Shown: positions 33,925 to 43,177, numbered from the stretch's first letter. The stretch is 64,000 bases of DNA from Halopseudomonas maritima (GCF_021545785.1 NZ_CP079801.1:3871610-3935609); one strand, 5' to 3'. Notes: generated by a model from the letters alone, not told the origin. Numbers and translations are program-made.

Positions 33925-35586
33925 TCAGGCAATCCTGAAACGCTGGGCCATGGCATCCAGCTCGCCCGCCAGACGCTGCAGCTCCACCGCCGCATCGGCA
34001 CTATCGGCGGCGCTGCCAGACATTTGCCGCACACCCACCGAAACGCCTTCCACCTCTCTAGCAATTTCGCGGGTGGCGCTCGACTGATTGGTGAGAATCT
34101 GACTGATCTGGTTGATCGCGGCGATAACGTCAGCGGTGCCCGCGCGGATCGCCGTGACTGCCTGACTCACCTCACCGGCCAGCGCCACCCCCGCCTCTAC
34201 GTGAACAACCGACCGCTGCATACTGTTTGAAGCGGTACGCGTGCCTTGCTGAATCTGCTTAACGGTTTCGGTGATTTCGGTCGTCGAGTGCGAAGTGCGC
34301 TCAGCCAGCTGCCGCACCTCCCCTGCCACCACAGCAAAGCCACGCCCCATCTCGCCAGCCCGCGCTGCTTCAATAGCAGCATTGAGCGACAGCAGGTTGG
34401 TTTGCTCGGCCACCTCGTTGATGACCTGAATCACCGAGCCGATCTGCGCGGAAAAGCGCTCCAGACTTTGCATGTGTTCCGCGTTGGCACTCACCGAGTC
34501 GGCAATCGCACGCATCTCATCCAGCATCTGGCAGATTAAGCCCTCACTGGATTGACTACTGCGTTCGGCCTGCTCGGTGGTGTCGCGGGTGACCTCTGCG
34601 TGATTGCGCACCTCATCAATGGAAACCGACAACTGCTCGACTGCGGCCGACATGCTGCTTACCGCATCAGCCTGCTGCCGGGCCAGGGTCGACGCGCTGT
34701 CAGACAAGCCAGTGACTCGCCCGGAGGAACAACCAAGCAGACCCACCTGATCACGCAGCCCACCCAGCAGCGCCCGGAGGTTGTCCCGCATACGGGCAAA
34801 GTCGCGCATCAGATCACTGATCTCATCATTACCCGACAACGCCACCGGCCGACTCAAATCACCCTCTGCGATCGCTCGCGCCTGCCCGGAGATCGCCTGC
34901 AACCCTTGACGCAAGCGTCGTATCATCAACCAACCGACCAGACTACCGAGCAGCAGGCCGCAGCCAGCCAGCAGCAGATACAGCTGCTGAGCCTGGACAT
35001 AGCGCTGCTCAGCCTGATGAAAGTCGTTAACAGACTTCTGCCCCTGATGCTGGCGTAACGCCGCCAACTGCTCGGCAGCCAGGCGCCCTTCCTCCGCGCC
35101 CATCTGCAGAAACACACGCATGCCGGAAATGCCGAAGTCTTCCAGCTCAAGTTGCGCCAGCATGGCGTCCAGATCTTCCGTCCAGACCTGGTAATGCGCG
35201 TCAAAGGCCAGCATCAACTCGCGGTCGGTATCGTCCAGCTGCAACTGCTGAAACTGATTCCACAGCTGCTGCAGGCGCGCTGCGTTGTCACGAATCTGCT
35301 GCAGGTGCACGTCCAACGCCTGCTCGTGCATAACCGCCAACTTGCCGTCGGGGTCATACTGAATGGCCGTCAGCACCAAGCGCCGGTTCTGCTCCAACAG
35401 GCGCTCGATCTCAGTCGCCCTGGCGATGGCCAGCAGACGCTCGTGCTGCACCAAATACAGACTGTCACGCGCCTGCTTGAGGCCGTACCAGCCCAGGCCC
35501 ACCGCACTATAGAACAATACACAGGCCAGCGCGGCCCACAGGATCAGACGCGCCAGCAGGGTCAAGCGCCAGGTAGCAGGCTTCAT
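33925..35586 (-). CDS. Methyl-accepting chemotaxis protein
   Basis: A 553-aa chemoreceptor. TM1 is at about residues 9-30 (LTLLARLILWAALACVLFYSA), a ~160-residue periplasmic helical sensor domain follows, and TM2 is near 195-215 (LYLLLAGCGLLLGSLVGWLMI). Then come a HAMP segment and the signalling hairpin with NLLSLNAAIEAARAGEMGRG and FAVVAGEVRQLAERT. It has no C-terminal CheR pentapeptide. The start MKPATW is placed directly before TM1. It lies between the aldehyde dehydrogenase and hsaA on the same strand, so it may steer cells to a steroid or breakdown product; the ligand is unknown. Confidence 0.92.
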   Translation of the reverse strand: MKPATWRLTLLARLILWAALACVLFYSAVGLGWYGLKQARDSLYLVQHERLLAIARATEIERLLEQNRRLVLTAIQYDPDGKLAVMHEQALDVHLQQIRDNAARLQQLWNQFQQLQLDDTDRELMLAFDAHYQVWTEDLDAMLAQLELEDFGISGMRVFLQMGAEEGRLAAEQLAALRQHQGQKSVNDFHQAEQRYVQAQQLYLLLAGCGLLLGSLVGWLMIRRLRQGLQAISGQARAIAEGDLSRPVALSGNDEISDLMRDFARMRDNLRALLGGLRDQVGLLGCSSGRVTGLSDSASTLARQQADAVSSMSAAVEQLSVSIDEVRNHAEVTRDTTEQAERSSQSSEGLICQMLDEMRAIADSVSANAEHMQSLERFSAQIGSVIQVINEVAEQTNLLSLNAAIEAARAGEMGRGFAVVAGEVRQLAERTSHSTTEITETVKQIQQGTRTASNSMQRSVVHVEAGVALAGEVSQAVTAIRAGTADVIAAINQISQILTNQSSATREIAREVEGVSVGVRQMSGSAADSADAAVELQRLAGELDAMAQRFRIA

Positions 35587-35646
35587 GAGTACACTCCGGA
35601 CGAGCGAATGCGCCACCGGCGGCGGCGCAGCTCTGACAGGCGAAAA

Positions 35647-37077
35647 TCAGCGGGTAATTTGGCTTTTCATCACATCGATGAAGCCAGGGTGATACGGCGC
35701 CAGCATGCCCCACTCACCTCGAGGATCGTAGGCCGGCGCTTTGAACACAGTGCGCGCGTGGCTGAATTCGGCAAAGCCCTCTCGGCCGTGGTAATGCCCC
35801 ATACCGGAAGCACCAACACCACCGAAGGGTGCGTCTTCCATGGCAGCATGCATCAAGGCATCGTTGATGGTGACACCACCGGACAACGTGTGATCAAGCA
35901 CCCATTGCTGCTCAGCACTGTCATGACCGAAGTAGTACAGCGCCAGCGGCCGCTCACCCTGGTTGATCTCCTCAACCACATGCGCCACCTCGCTGTAACT
36001 GAGCAGAACCAGTGCCGGACCAAAAATCTCCTCCTGCATGATGCGACTGAGCTTCGGCGGATTGACCACAATCGATAGCGGCCGACGGCGCTCCTCGGCC
36101 GGCGTAGCCACATCAGGGCAACGCACGATCTGGACGCCCATTTCGCGAGCTTCCTCCAGACAACCTTCAACCCTCTCCAGGTGCCGTTGATTGACTACAG
36201 CTGTCAGGTCTCCATTGCCTTGCACCATCGGATACAACGCAGCGTAACTGGCGCAGAAGGCCTCGATAAAGGCTTCGCGCTGCTCGACCGGCACGTACAC
36301 TAGGTCCGGCGAAATGCAGATCTGCCCACCATTCGTTCCCTTGGCAATGGCCAGCCGGCGCGCGGTTTCACCGATATCGGCACTGCGACCAATCACTACC
36401 GGCGATTTGCCACCCAACTCCAGAGTGACGGGCACCAGGTTAGCGGCGGCCCGGCGCATAATGTCGCGACCAACCGCCGTACTGCCGGTAAAGACCAGAT
36501 GATTGAATGGCTGATCGGCAAACCCCTGCCCCACCTCCACACCGCCATTGATTACGGCCAGTTCCAGTGGATCAAAACGCGCATCAATCGCGCGCGCCAG
36601 CACCTCAGCAGTACGCGGGGTAATTTCCGAAGGTTTGAGCACGGCCCGGTTACCCGCCGCAAAGGCGCCTGCCAGCGGGCTTAGCAGGGTAAACAGCGGC
36701 GCATTCCAGGTGCCGATGATGCCAACCGTACCCTTTGGCTGATACTGCACCCAGGCCTCGCCACCCAGTTGGTCATATGGCGCAAAGGCTGCACGCGGCT
36801 GATCAGGCAGCCACTCTGCCAGATGGTCACGCGCATGCTTAAGCGACCCTAACGCACCCAGCACATCATTCATAAGACTGAAACCGGGGTGACGGCCGCC
36901 AAAATCGGCCTCCATCGCGGTGGCCAGCGCCTCGTGCTCATCGACCAGTAGATCGATGACGGACTGAATGCGGGCCCGCCGCACCTCCGCGCCGACGCGC
37001 CCCTGTGCGTCCGTGGCTTTGCGCTGCGCAGCCAACAGCGCGCTAAGTTGCTCCAGCGATTGCAGATAGGCAGCCAC
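35647..37077 (-). CDS. Aldehyde dehydrogenase (coniferyl-aldehyde dehydrogenase type)
   Basis: A 476-aa NAD(P)-dependent aldehyde dehydrogenase: GIIGTWNAPLFTLLSPLAGA, KPSEITPRTAEVLA, FTGSTAVGRDIMRRAA, the general base Glu in LELGGKSPVV and the nucleophile Cys in TNGGQICISPD, with FGGVGASGMGHYHG near the end. The start is GTG 37077 or TTG 37080 after AAGGAG; GTG has the better spacing. It is divergent from hsaB, and a perfect regulon palindrome lies between. It may oxidise an aldehyde formed from a bile-acid side chain, as aldehyde dehydrogenases do in bile-acid degraders; this is inference. Confidence 0.85.
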   Translation of the reverse strand: MAAYLQSLEQLSALLAAQRKATDAQGRVGAEVRRARIQSVIDLLVDEHEALATAMEADFGGRHPGFSLMNDVLGALGSLKHARDHLAEWLPDQPRAAFAPYDQLGGEAWVQYQPKGTVGIIGTWNAPLFTLLSPLAGAFAAGNRAVLKPSEITPRTAEVLARAIDARFDPLELAVINGGVEVGQGFADQPFNHLVFTGSTAVGRDIMRRAAANLVPVTLELGGKSPVVIGRSADIGETARRLAIAKGTNGGQICISPDLVYVPVEQREAFIEAFCASYAALYPMVQGNGDLTAVVNQRHLERVEGCLEEAREMGVQIVRCPDVATPAEERRRPLSIVVNPPKLSRIMQEEIFGPALVLLSYSEVAHVVEEINQGERPLALYYFGHDSAEQQWVLDHTLSGGVTINDALMHAAMEDAPFGGVGASGMGHYHGREGFAEFSHARTVFKAPAYDPRGEWGMLAPYHPGFIDVMKSQITR

Positions 37078-37152
37078 CAACTCTCTCCTTACCCGGTCCA
37101 GGGTTGTTCTTGTAGTTGTCTGCCAGCCTAACCGCCCGCTGCGCCCTCATCC

Positions 37153-37168
37153 TCGTCCGATCGGACGA
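37153..37168. promoter_or_regulatory. Steroid-regulon palindrome, copy D (perfect)
   Basis: TCGTCCGATCGGACGA is a perfect 16-bp palindrome between the divergent aldehyde dehydrogenase (37077) and hsaB (37266). It is the most symmetric of the six copies. Confidence 0.8.
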
Positions 37169-37265
37169 GCCCGCAGTACACCTGCGTTAGTCCATAGAGA
37201 CGATGACCAACACCCCTGCCAACCCAATACTGCTGCCACTACCAGCACCAGACAGGGAGCAGCCC

Positions 37266-38273
37266 ATGAGCGCTACCGCCAGTTTCAATCCGAAGGCCTT
37301 TCGCGACGCCCTGAGCACCTTTACCACCGGCGTTACCATCATCACCACGCGCGGACCAGACGGCGAGCCCATCGGCATCACCGCCAACAGTTTCAACTCG
37401 GTGTCATTGAACCCGCCGCTGGTGCTCTGGAGCCTGGCCAAATCGGCCTACAGCCTGACGGCCTTTTCGGCCAACAAGCACTGGAATGTGCACGTGCTCT
37501 CCACCGAGCAGGAAGCGTTGTCAGGACGCTTTGCCTCCCGCGGGGAGGACAAGTTTGCCGGCATCGACCTGGACCGCGGCATCAACAACATCCCGCTGCT
37601 GCACAACTGCACCGCGCGCTTTCAATGTCGCACCGCGTTTATGTATGAAGGCGGCGATCACGTCATCTTTGTTGGCGAGGTGCTTAGCTTTGACAAGAGC
37701 GCGCTGCCACCACTGGCCTTCCAGTCCGGCCAGTACGCACTGGCGGCGCGCAAGCCACGCGAGGGCGTGCGCCTATCCAGTGCTGAAGAGCTGGCTCCCG
37801 AGTGCAGCTACACCGAAGACCTGCTCGGCTACCTGGCCGGTCGCGCGCACTACCAGCTGGTGGCCTACCTGCGCACCCTGCTGCAGAACCACAAGCTGGA
37901 TGAGCACGCCTTCTTCGTGCTCTCGGTGCTGAGTATTCAAGATCGCCTGACGTTGGAACAGATCAACCGATTTGTCGGCTATACCGGGCGCGAGGTTAGT
38001 CAGTCGATGATGGTGTTTCTGGAAAAACAGCGCTACATCGCGACCGAGCTGGACAGCGGCGAAACGCCTCGCTACGCGCTGACCGCCGAAGGACGTGAGG
38101 TATCGCTGGAGCACGTAGCTCTGGCCAAGGCGGTGGAAGAAGACCTGACCGAAAAGCTCGGTTTGGGAGATGTGCAGGCGCTGAAGATCCTGCTCAAGCG
38201 CCTGATCCACGCCACTGACCCTGGCTTGCCCGACCTTTGGGTGGCCGCCCCCCAAGCGGCCATCAGCCTCTGA
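37266..38273 (+). CDS. hsaB: Flavin reductase (HsaB-like) with C-terminal MarR domain
   Basis: A 335-aa fusion. Residues ~1-165 are a flavin reductase (FNPKAFRDALSTFTTGVTIIT, GITANSFNSVSLNPPLVLWSL, HVIFVGEVLSF). Residues ~195-320 are a MarR-type winged helix (LLGYLAGRAHYQLVAYLRTLL, RLTLEQINRFVGYTGREV, RYALTAEGREV). HsaB supplies reduced flavin to HsaA. MarR-fused reductases are known from p-hydroxyphenylacetate hydroxylase C1, where the extra domain binds the substrate and controls reduction. Actinobacterial HsaB lacks it. ATG 37266 has GGGAG before it. It is the first gene of the plus operon to 43177. Confidence 0.85.
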   Translation: MSATASFNPKAFRDALSTFTTGVTIITTRGPDGEPIGITANSFNSVSLNPPLVLWSLAKSAYSLTAFSANKHWNVHVLSTEQEALSGRFASRGEDKFAGIDLDRGINNIPLLHNCTARFQCRTAFMYEGGDHVIFVGEVLSFDKSALPPLAFQSGQYALAARKPREGVRLSSAEELAPECSYTEDLLGYLAGRAHYQLVAYLRTLLQNHKLDEHAFFVLSVLSIQDRLTLEQINRFVGYTGREVSQSMMVFLEKQRYIATELDSGETPRYALTAEGREVSLEHVALAKAVEEDLTEKLGLGDVQALKILLKRLIHATDPGLPDLWVAAPQAAISL

Positions 38274-38289
38274 CTAGCGGAGTTTCACC

Positions 38290-39063
38290 ATGTCCCTGCT
38301 CAAGCAGTTCACTCTCACCGATCAGGTTGCCCTGATCACCGGCGCCGGCAAGGGCATCGGCCGAGCCATCGCGCTGGCCTATGCCGAAGCGGGTGCCAGC
38401 GTTGCCTGTGCGGCGCGCACCCTGGCCGACGTTGAAGCACTGGCCGCCGACATCAAAGCGGCGGGCGGCAAAGCCATCGCAGTGCAGTGCGATGTAAACG
38501 ACGCTGCTCAGCGCGAAGCAGCAGTCGCGGCCACCCTGAATGCCTTCGGCAGGCTGACCCACCTGGTCAACAACGCTGGCGGCGGCGGCCCCAACCACCC
38601 GCTCAAGCTCAGCTGGCAGGAGTTTGATCAGTCCATGCACTTCAACGTGACCACCGCCTACCACTTTATCCAGCTGTGCGCACCGCACATGTTTGAAGCA
38701 GGCTCGGGCAACGTCATCAATATCACCTCCGGCGCGGCGCGCTACATCCAGCGTGGTTTCAGCCGCTACGCCGCCGCCAAGGCCGCGCTGACCCAGCTGG
38801 GCTTCATGCTGGCTCAGGACTTTGCACCGACCATCCGCATCAACGCCATTGCACCCGGCCCGATCATGACCGATGCACTGGCTGGCGTGATGACCGACGA
38901 GATCCGTCAGGTGATGGAGCGCAACACCCCCATGAAGTGCCTGGGCGAGGTCGAGGATATTGCGGCCGCCGCACTGTACCTGGCCACCCCGGCCTCAAAG
39001 TGGGTCACCGGCAAGGTCATCGAAGTCGATGGCGGCGCCGAATCCAGCGTATTTCCGACCTGA
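38290..39063 (+). CDS. 7alpha-hydroxysteroid dehydrogenase-like SDR
   Basis: A 257-aa SDR close in pattern to E. coli 7alpha-HSD: ALITGAGKGIGRAIAL, LVNNAGGGGPNHPL, ITSGAARY with catalytic Ser, YAAAKAALTQLGFMLAQD with Tyr and Lys, INAIAPGPIMTDALAGVMT and NTPMKCLGEVEDIA. It would oxidise the 7alpha-hydroxyl of bile acids, pointing to bile salts as substrates. It is 16 bp behind hsaB and 12 bp before hsaE. The specificity is inferred from similarity only. Confidence 0.8.
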   Translation: MSLLKQFTLTDQVALITGAGKGIGRAIALAYAEAGASVACAARTLADVEALAADIKAAGGKAIAVQCDVNDAAQREAAVAATLNAFGRLTHLVNNAGGGGPNHPLKLSWQEFDQSMHFNVTTAYHFIQLCAPHMFEAGSGNVINITSGAARYIQRGFSRYAAAKAALTQLGFMLAQDFAPTIRINAIAPGPIMTDALAGVMTDEIRQVMERNTPMKCLGEVEDIAAAALYLATPASKWVTGKVIEVDGGAESSVFPT

Positions 39064-39075
39064 GGAGTGCCTGAC

Positions 39076-39873
39076 ATGGCATTGGATTCACATCTGATCA
39101 CCACCTTGGGCGACGAGCTGTTTGCCGCCCTGCGCGAACGCCGCACGCTGACACCGCTGACCAGCCGCCACCCCGAGATCGAAATTGACGATGCCTACCG
39201 CATCTCGTTGCAGTTTCTCAAGCGCCGCGAAGCACTGGGCGAGCAACTGGTCGGCAAGAAAATCGGCGTTACCAGCAAAGCGGTACAGGACATGCTGAAC
39301 GTTCATCAGCCGGACTTCGGTTTCCTTACTGACCGCATGCAGGTCGCCAACGGCGCCGCCGTCAGCCTGCGCGAGTACAACCTGATTCAGCCCCGTGCCG
39401 AGGGCGAAATCGCTTTCATCTTGCGCGAGGACCTGACCGGTCCCGGCATCACCGCCGAGGACGTGCTGGCCGCGACCGAATCGGTCACCCCGTGCTTCGA
39501 AATTGTCGACTCGCGCATTCACGACTGGCAGATCCGTATCCAGGATACCGTCGCCGACAACGCTTCCTGCGGCGTGTTTGTACTCGGCGATCAGCGCGTC
39601 GACCCGCGCACGCTGGACCTGGCCGCCGCCGAGCTGACCATGAACAAGAACGGCCAAGCAGCTGGCCGCGGTTTGGGCTCTGCCGTCCAGGGCCACCCCT
39701 GCGCGGCGGTAGCCTGGCTGGCCAACACCCTCGGCGAGCTCGGCATTCCCTTCCGTCGTGGCGAGATCATTCTATCCGGCGCACTAGCACCGCTGGTGCC
39801 GGTCGGCGCTGGCGACCACATCGACATGCACATCAGCACGCTGGGCAGCGCCAGCATGCGCTTTACCGACTGA
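39076..39873 (+). CDS. hsaE: 2-hydroxyhexa-2,4-dienoate hydratase (HsaE/TesE)
   Basis: A 265-aa hydratase of the fumarylacetoacetase-like fold: GKKIGVTSKAVQDMLNV, FGFLTDRM, PRAEGEIAFIL with metal-ligand glutamates, ESVTPCFEIVDSRIHDW and LSGALAPLVPVGAGD. It adds water to the dienoate released from the A ring after meta-cleavage and hydrolysis. GAGGAG lies eight bases before the chosen ATG. hsaG and hsaF follow directly, the standard order of the lower meta pathway. The same fold serves 2-hydroxypentadienoate in aromatic pathways; the steroid assignment rests on the neighbours. Confidence 0.9.
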   Translation: MALDSHLITTLGDELFAALRERRTLTPLTSRHPEIEIDDAYRISLQFLKRREALGEQLVGKKIGVTSKAVQDMLNVHQPDFGFLTDRMQVANGAAVSLREYNLIQPRAEGEIAFILREDLTGPGITAEDVLAATESVTPCFEIVDSRIHDWQIRIQDTVADNASCGVFVLGDQRVDPRTLDLAAAELTMNKNGQAAGRGLGSAVQGHPCAAVAWLANTLGELGIPFRRGEIILSGALAPLVPVGAGDHIDMHISTLGSASMRFTD

Positions 39874-39889
39874 TACCAGGGAGAACCCC

Positions 39890-40786
39890 ATGAGCAAGAA
39901 AATCCGCTGTGCCCTGATCGGCCCCGGCAATATCGGCACCGACCTGCTGTACAAGCTCAAGCGCAGTGAGTGGCTGGAGCCGGTCTGGATGGTCGGCATC
40001 GACCCCACCTCCGAGGGCCTCAAGCGGGCCGAGGAAATGGGCCTGAAGGTCACCTGCGACGGTGTTGACGGTTTGCTTGAACACGTTGAGAGCGATGATA
40101 TCCGCATCGCCTTCGACGCCACCTCTGCTTACGTTCACGCCGAAAACAGCCGCAAGCTAACCGAGCGCGGCGTGCTGATGATCGATCTGACCCCCGCAGC
40201 CATTGGCCCCTACTGCGTACCGCCGGTAAACCTGGCAAATAACCTCAAGGCCGGCGCGACCAACGTCAACATGGTTACTTGCGGCGGCCAGGCCACCATT
40301 CCGCTGGTTGCTGCGGTATCGCGGGTACAACCGGTGGAGTACGCCGAGATCATCGCCACCGCCGCCTCCAAGTCGGTAGGCCCCGGCACCCGCAAGAACA
40401 TCGACGAGTTTACTCGCACTACCGCCAGTGCAATCGAACAGGTCGGCGGTGCTCGCAAAGGCAAGGCGATCATCATCATCAACCCGGCCGAGCCGCCACT
40501 GATCATGCGTGACACCGTGCACTGCCTGGTTGACGGCGAGCCAGACCAGGCCGCCATCACCGCCTCGATCGAACAGATGATCGGCGAAGTGCAGAAGTAC
40601 GTTCCCGGCTACAAGCTGGTCAATGGCCCGGTGTTTGACGGCAACCGGGTGTCAGTCTTCATGGAAGTCGAAGGCCTGGGTGATTTCCTGCCCAAGTACG
40701 CCGGCAACCTGGACATCATGACCGCTGCAGCCGCACGCACCGCCGAGATGTTCGCCGAAAACCTGCTCAAGCAAACCGCCCTATAA
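39890..40786 (+). CDS. hsaG: Acylating aldehyde dehydrogenase (HsaG)
   Basis: A 298-aa CoA-acylating acetaldehyde/propanal dehydrogenase: ALIGPGNIGTDLLYKLKRS binds NAD, the nucleophile Cys is in MVTCGGQATIPL, and VGPGTRKNIDEFTRTTA is conserved. It turns the aldehyde made by the aldolase HsaF into propionyl-CoA or acetyl-CoA within a channelled complex. GGGAG precedes the ATG. hsaF begins 11 bp later. Confidence 0.93.
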   Translation: MSKKIRCALIGPGNIGTDLLYKLKRSEWLEPVWMVGIDPTSEGLKRAEEMGLKVTCDGVDGLLEHVESDDIRIAFDATSAYVHAENSRKLTERGVLMIDLTPAAIGPYCVPPVNLANNLKAGATNVNMVTCGGQATIPLVAAVSRVQPVEYAEIIATAASKSVGPGTRKNIDEFTRTTASAIEQVGGARKGKAIIIINPAEPPLIMRDTVHCLVDGEPDQAAITASIEQMIGEVQKYVPGYKLVNGPVFDGNRVSVFMEVEGLGDFLPKYAGNLDIMTAAAARTAEMFAENLLKQTAL

Positions 40787-40797
40787 GGAGACATGCC

Positions 40798-41823
40798 ATG
40801 AACCTTCGCGGCAAGAAGATTACCGTTCACGACATGTGCCTGCGTGACGGCATGCACCCCAAACGCCACCTGATCAGCCTGGACGAGATGAAGTCCATCG
40901 CCGCTGGCCTGGACGAGGCCGGCGTGCCGCTGATCGAAGTCACCCACGGTGACGGCCTGGGCGGTAGCTCGGTCAACTACGGCTTCCCGGCCCACAGCGA
41001 CGAAGAGTACCTGTCTGCGGTCATTCCGCAGCTCAAGCGCGCCAAGGTGTCCGCGCTGCTGCTGCCGGGCATCGGTACCGTCGATCATCTGCGTATGGCT
41101 AAGGATCTGGGCGTCAACACTATCCGTGTTGCTACCCACTGCACCGAGGCCGATGTGTCCGAACAGCACATCAGCAAAGCGCGAGAGCTGGGGATGGACA
41201 CCGTGGGCTTTCTGATGATGGCGCACATGAACAGTCCCGAAGGGCTGACCAAGCAGGCTCTGCTGATGGAAAGCTACGGCGCCAACTGCGTCTACATCAC
41301 CGATTCAGCCGGCTACCTGCTGCCTGATGACGTTGCCGCCCGCGTCAGCGCCCTGCGCGCTGCACTCAAACCCGGCACAGAAATCGGTTTCCACGGCCAC
41401 CACAACCTGTCGATGGGCGTCTCCAACTCCATCGCCGCCATTGGCGCCGGCGCGAACCGTATTGACGCCGCCTGCGCAGGCCTTGGTGCCGGTGCCGGTA
41501 ATACGCCGATGGAAGTATTAATCGCTGTCTGTGACCGTATGGGCATAGAAACCGGCGTAGACGTATTCGGCATTCAGGATGTCGCCGAAGACCGCGTAGT
41601 GCCGATTATGGACTTCCCGATCCGCAGTGATCGCGATGCCCTGACCATGGGCTACGCCGGGGTCTACGGCTCCTTCTTGCTGTTCGCCAAGCGCGCCGAG
41701 AAGAAGTACGGCGTGTCGGCTCGCGAGATCTTGGTCGAGATGGGCAAGCGCGGCATGGTCGGCGGACAGGAAGACATGATTGAGGATACCGCCCTGACCC
41801 TACTGAAGCAGCGTCAGGCCTGA
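40798..41823 (+). CDS. hsaF: 4-hydroxy-2-oxoacid aldolase (HsaF)
   Basis: A 341-aa class II aldolase of the DmpG/HsaF family: HDMCLRDGMHPKRH at the N-terminus with the metal-binding Asp, THGDGLGGSSVNYGFP, TDSAGYLLPDDVA, metal histidines in GFHGHHNLSMGVSNS and the C-terminal DmpG-like domain. It splits 4-hydroxy-2-oxohexanoate or -pentanoate into pyruvate and an aldehyde, passed on to HsaG. AAGGAG stands before the ATG. A 9-bp-stem hairpin follows the gene. Confidence 0.94.
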   Translation: MNLRGKKITVHDMCLRDGMHPKRHLISLDEMKSIAAGLDEAGVPLIEVTHGDGLGGSSVNYGFPAHSDEEYLSAVIPQLKRAKVSALLLPGIGTVDHLRMAKDLGVNTIRVATHCTEADVSEQHISKARELGMDTVGFLMMAHMNSPEGLTKQALLMESYGANCVYITDSAGYLLPDDVAARVSALRAALKPGTEIGFHGHHNLSMGVSNSIAAIGAGANRIDAACAGLGAGAGNTPMEVLIAVCDRMGIETGVDVFGIQDVAEDRVVPIMDFPIRSDRDALTMGYAGVYGSFLLFAKRAEKKYGVSAREILVEMGKRGMVGGQEDMIEDTALTLLKQRQA

Positions 41824-41841
41824 CCAACAACGCGGTTTCGC

Positions 41842-41863
41842 AACGGCCCCACCCGGGGCCGTT
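41842..41863 (+). terminator. Hairpin between hsaF and the MFS gene
   Basis: AACGGCCCC (41842-41850) pairs with GGGGCCGTT (41855-41863). Only a weak T-rich stretch follows, so it may attenuate rather than stop transcription into the transporter gene. Confidence 0.5.
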
Positions 41864-41884
41864 CTGCTTTCAGGAGTACTTAAC

Positions 41885-43177
41885 ATGAATAACGCTGTCG
41901 CCGCGCCCAGCCTTGGCTGGCGCGCCCACGGTCTGTTATCGGTACTGGTGTTCGCCTACGCCGGCTTCTTTGTCGGCCGGCAAATCATGTCGGTGATGAT
42001 CGAGCCCATAAAGCTAGAGTTCAACGCCTCGGATACCGCCATGGGGCTGATCTCCGGATTGGCCTTTGCGGCCGTCTATGCGCTTATGGGACTGCCAGCC
42101 GGGCGTCTGGCTGACCGAGGTTCCCGAGTGCGCCTGCTGGCGGCCACGGGGGTACTTTGGGCGCTGGCCACGTTGCTTTGTGGTACGGCAACCAGCTTTT
42201 GGTTGCTGGTTGCCGCGCGCATGCTGGTGGCGGTGTTCGAGGCACCGGTCACGCCGGCCTCACTCTCGTTGATCGCGGACCTGTATCCGGTGCAACAGCG
42301 CTCGCTGGCCATCAGTTTCTTTACCGGAGCTCCTACAGTGTCGGCTATGCTGGGGCTCGGCGTCGGCGCTTGGGTGATCGATACCTGGGGGTGGCGCAGC
42401 GGCTTCTATATGATTGCCAGCCCAGTACTGGCCATCTCACTGGTGTTGGCCCTGCTGATGCGTGAGCCGCTGCGCGGTTACTGGGATGCTCAGGACAGCA
42501 CCGTGGTGCCAGCTCAGCGCAGTATGCGCCAAGCCGCCGCGCATCTGCTGCAAAACCGTCCCTACCGTCTGACGGTGCTGATCTGTACGCTGTTCAGCTT
42601 TGGTGGTTTCTCATTCGCCATGTGGAACACCAGCTTTTTGATTCGCTCCCACGGCCTGTCTCTGCAACATGCCGGGCTGCTGGCCGGCGTGGTGGTCGGC
42701 GGTACCGCAACCTTGGGCGGGCTGTTCAGCGGCTGGCTGACCGATCGCCTGGTGACCATAGACCGACGCTGGCTGCTGCGCGTACCGATGATAGGCCAGG
42801 GCGTCGCCCTGCTGTTTATGCTCTGCTACCTACTCTGGCCCCAACACATCGCGTTCCAGCTGGGTGCCCTGCCTGTACCCATGACCATGTTTTGGTGCGC
42901 GCTGATGGGCTTTTTCACGGTCTGGTGGGTGGCGCCGCTGTTTAACCTGCTGACCCAGTTAGTCGCCAGTTGGGAGCGCGCCACAGCGGTTGCCCTGCAA
43001 ACCATTTGCACCACCATCGCGGGTGTCGGCTTTGGGCCGCTTTTTATCGGCGCTCTCAGTGATGCGCTTGCACCTTACAGCGGCGCGGAGTCACTACGCC
43101 TGGCGATGCTGCTAAGCAACTTCAGTTTACTTGCCGCACTGCTCTTGCTGCGCCGTTTGGCCGGCCTTAACCCCTGA
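41885..43177 (+). CDS. MFS transporter
   Basis: A 430-aa major-facilitator protein with about 12 hydrophobic segments. The loop 2-3 signature is GLPAGRLADRGSRVRLLAATG, and FSGWLTDRLVTIDRRWLLR is its counterpart in the second half. The charged residue pattern resembles spinster-like carriers. AGGAG lies before the ATG. It is the last gene of the hsaB-hsaF operon, so uptake or export of a steroid or its breakdown product is plausible. The substrate cannot be read from sequence. Confidence 0.88.
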   Translation: MNNAVAAPSLGWRAHGLLSVLVFAYAGFFVGRQIMSVMIEPIKLEFNASDTAMGLISGLAFAAVYALMGLPAGRLADRGSRVRLLAATGVLWALATLLCGTATSFWLLVAARMLVAVFEAPVTPASLSLIADLYPVQQRSLAISFFTGAPTVSAMLGLGVGAWVIDTWGWRSGFYMIASPVLAISLVLALLMREPLRGYWDAQDSTVVPAQRSMRQAAAHLLQNRPYRLTVLICTLFSFGGFSFAMWNTSFLIRSHGLSLQHAGLLAGVVVGGTATLGGLFSGWLTDRLVTIDRRWLLRVPMIGQGVALLFMLCYLLWPQHIAFQLGALPVPMTMFWCALMGFFTVWWVAPLFNLLTQLVASWERATAVALQTICTTIAGVGFGPLFIGALSDALAPYSGAESLRLAMLLSNFSLLAALLLLRRLAGLNP

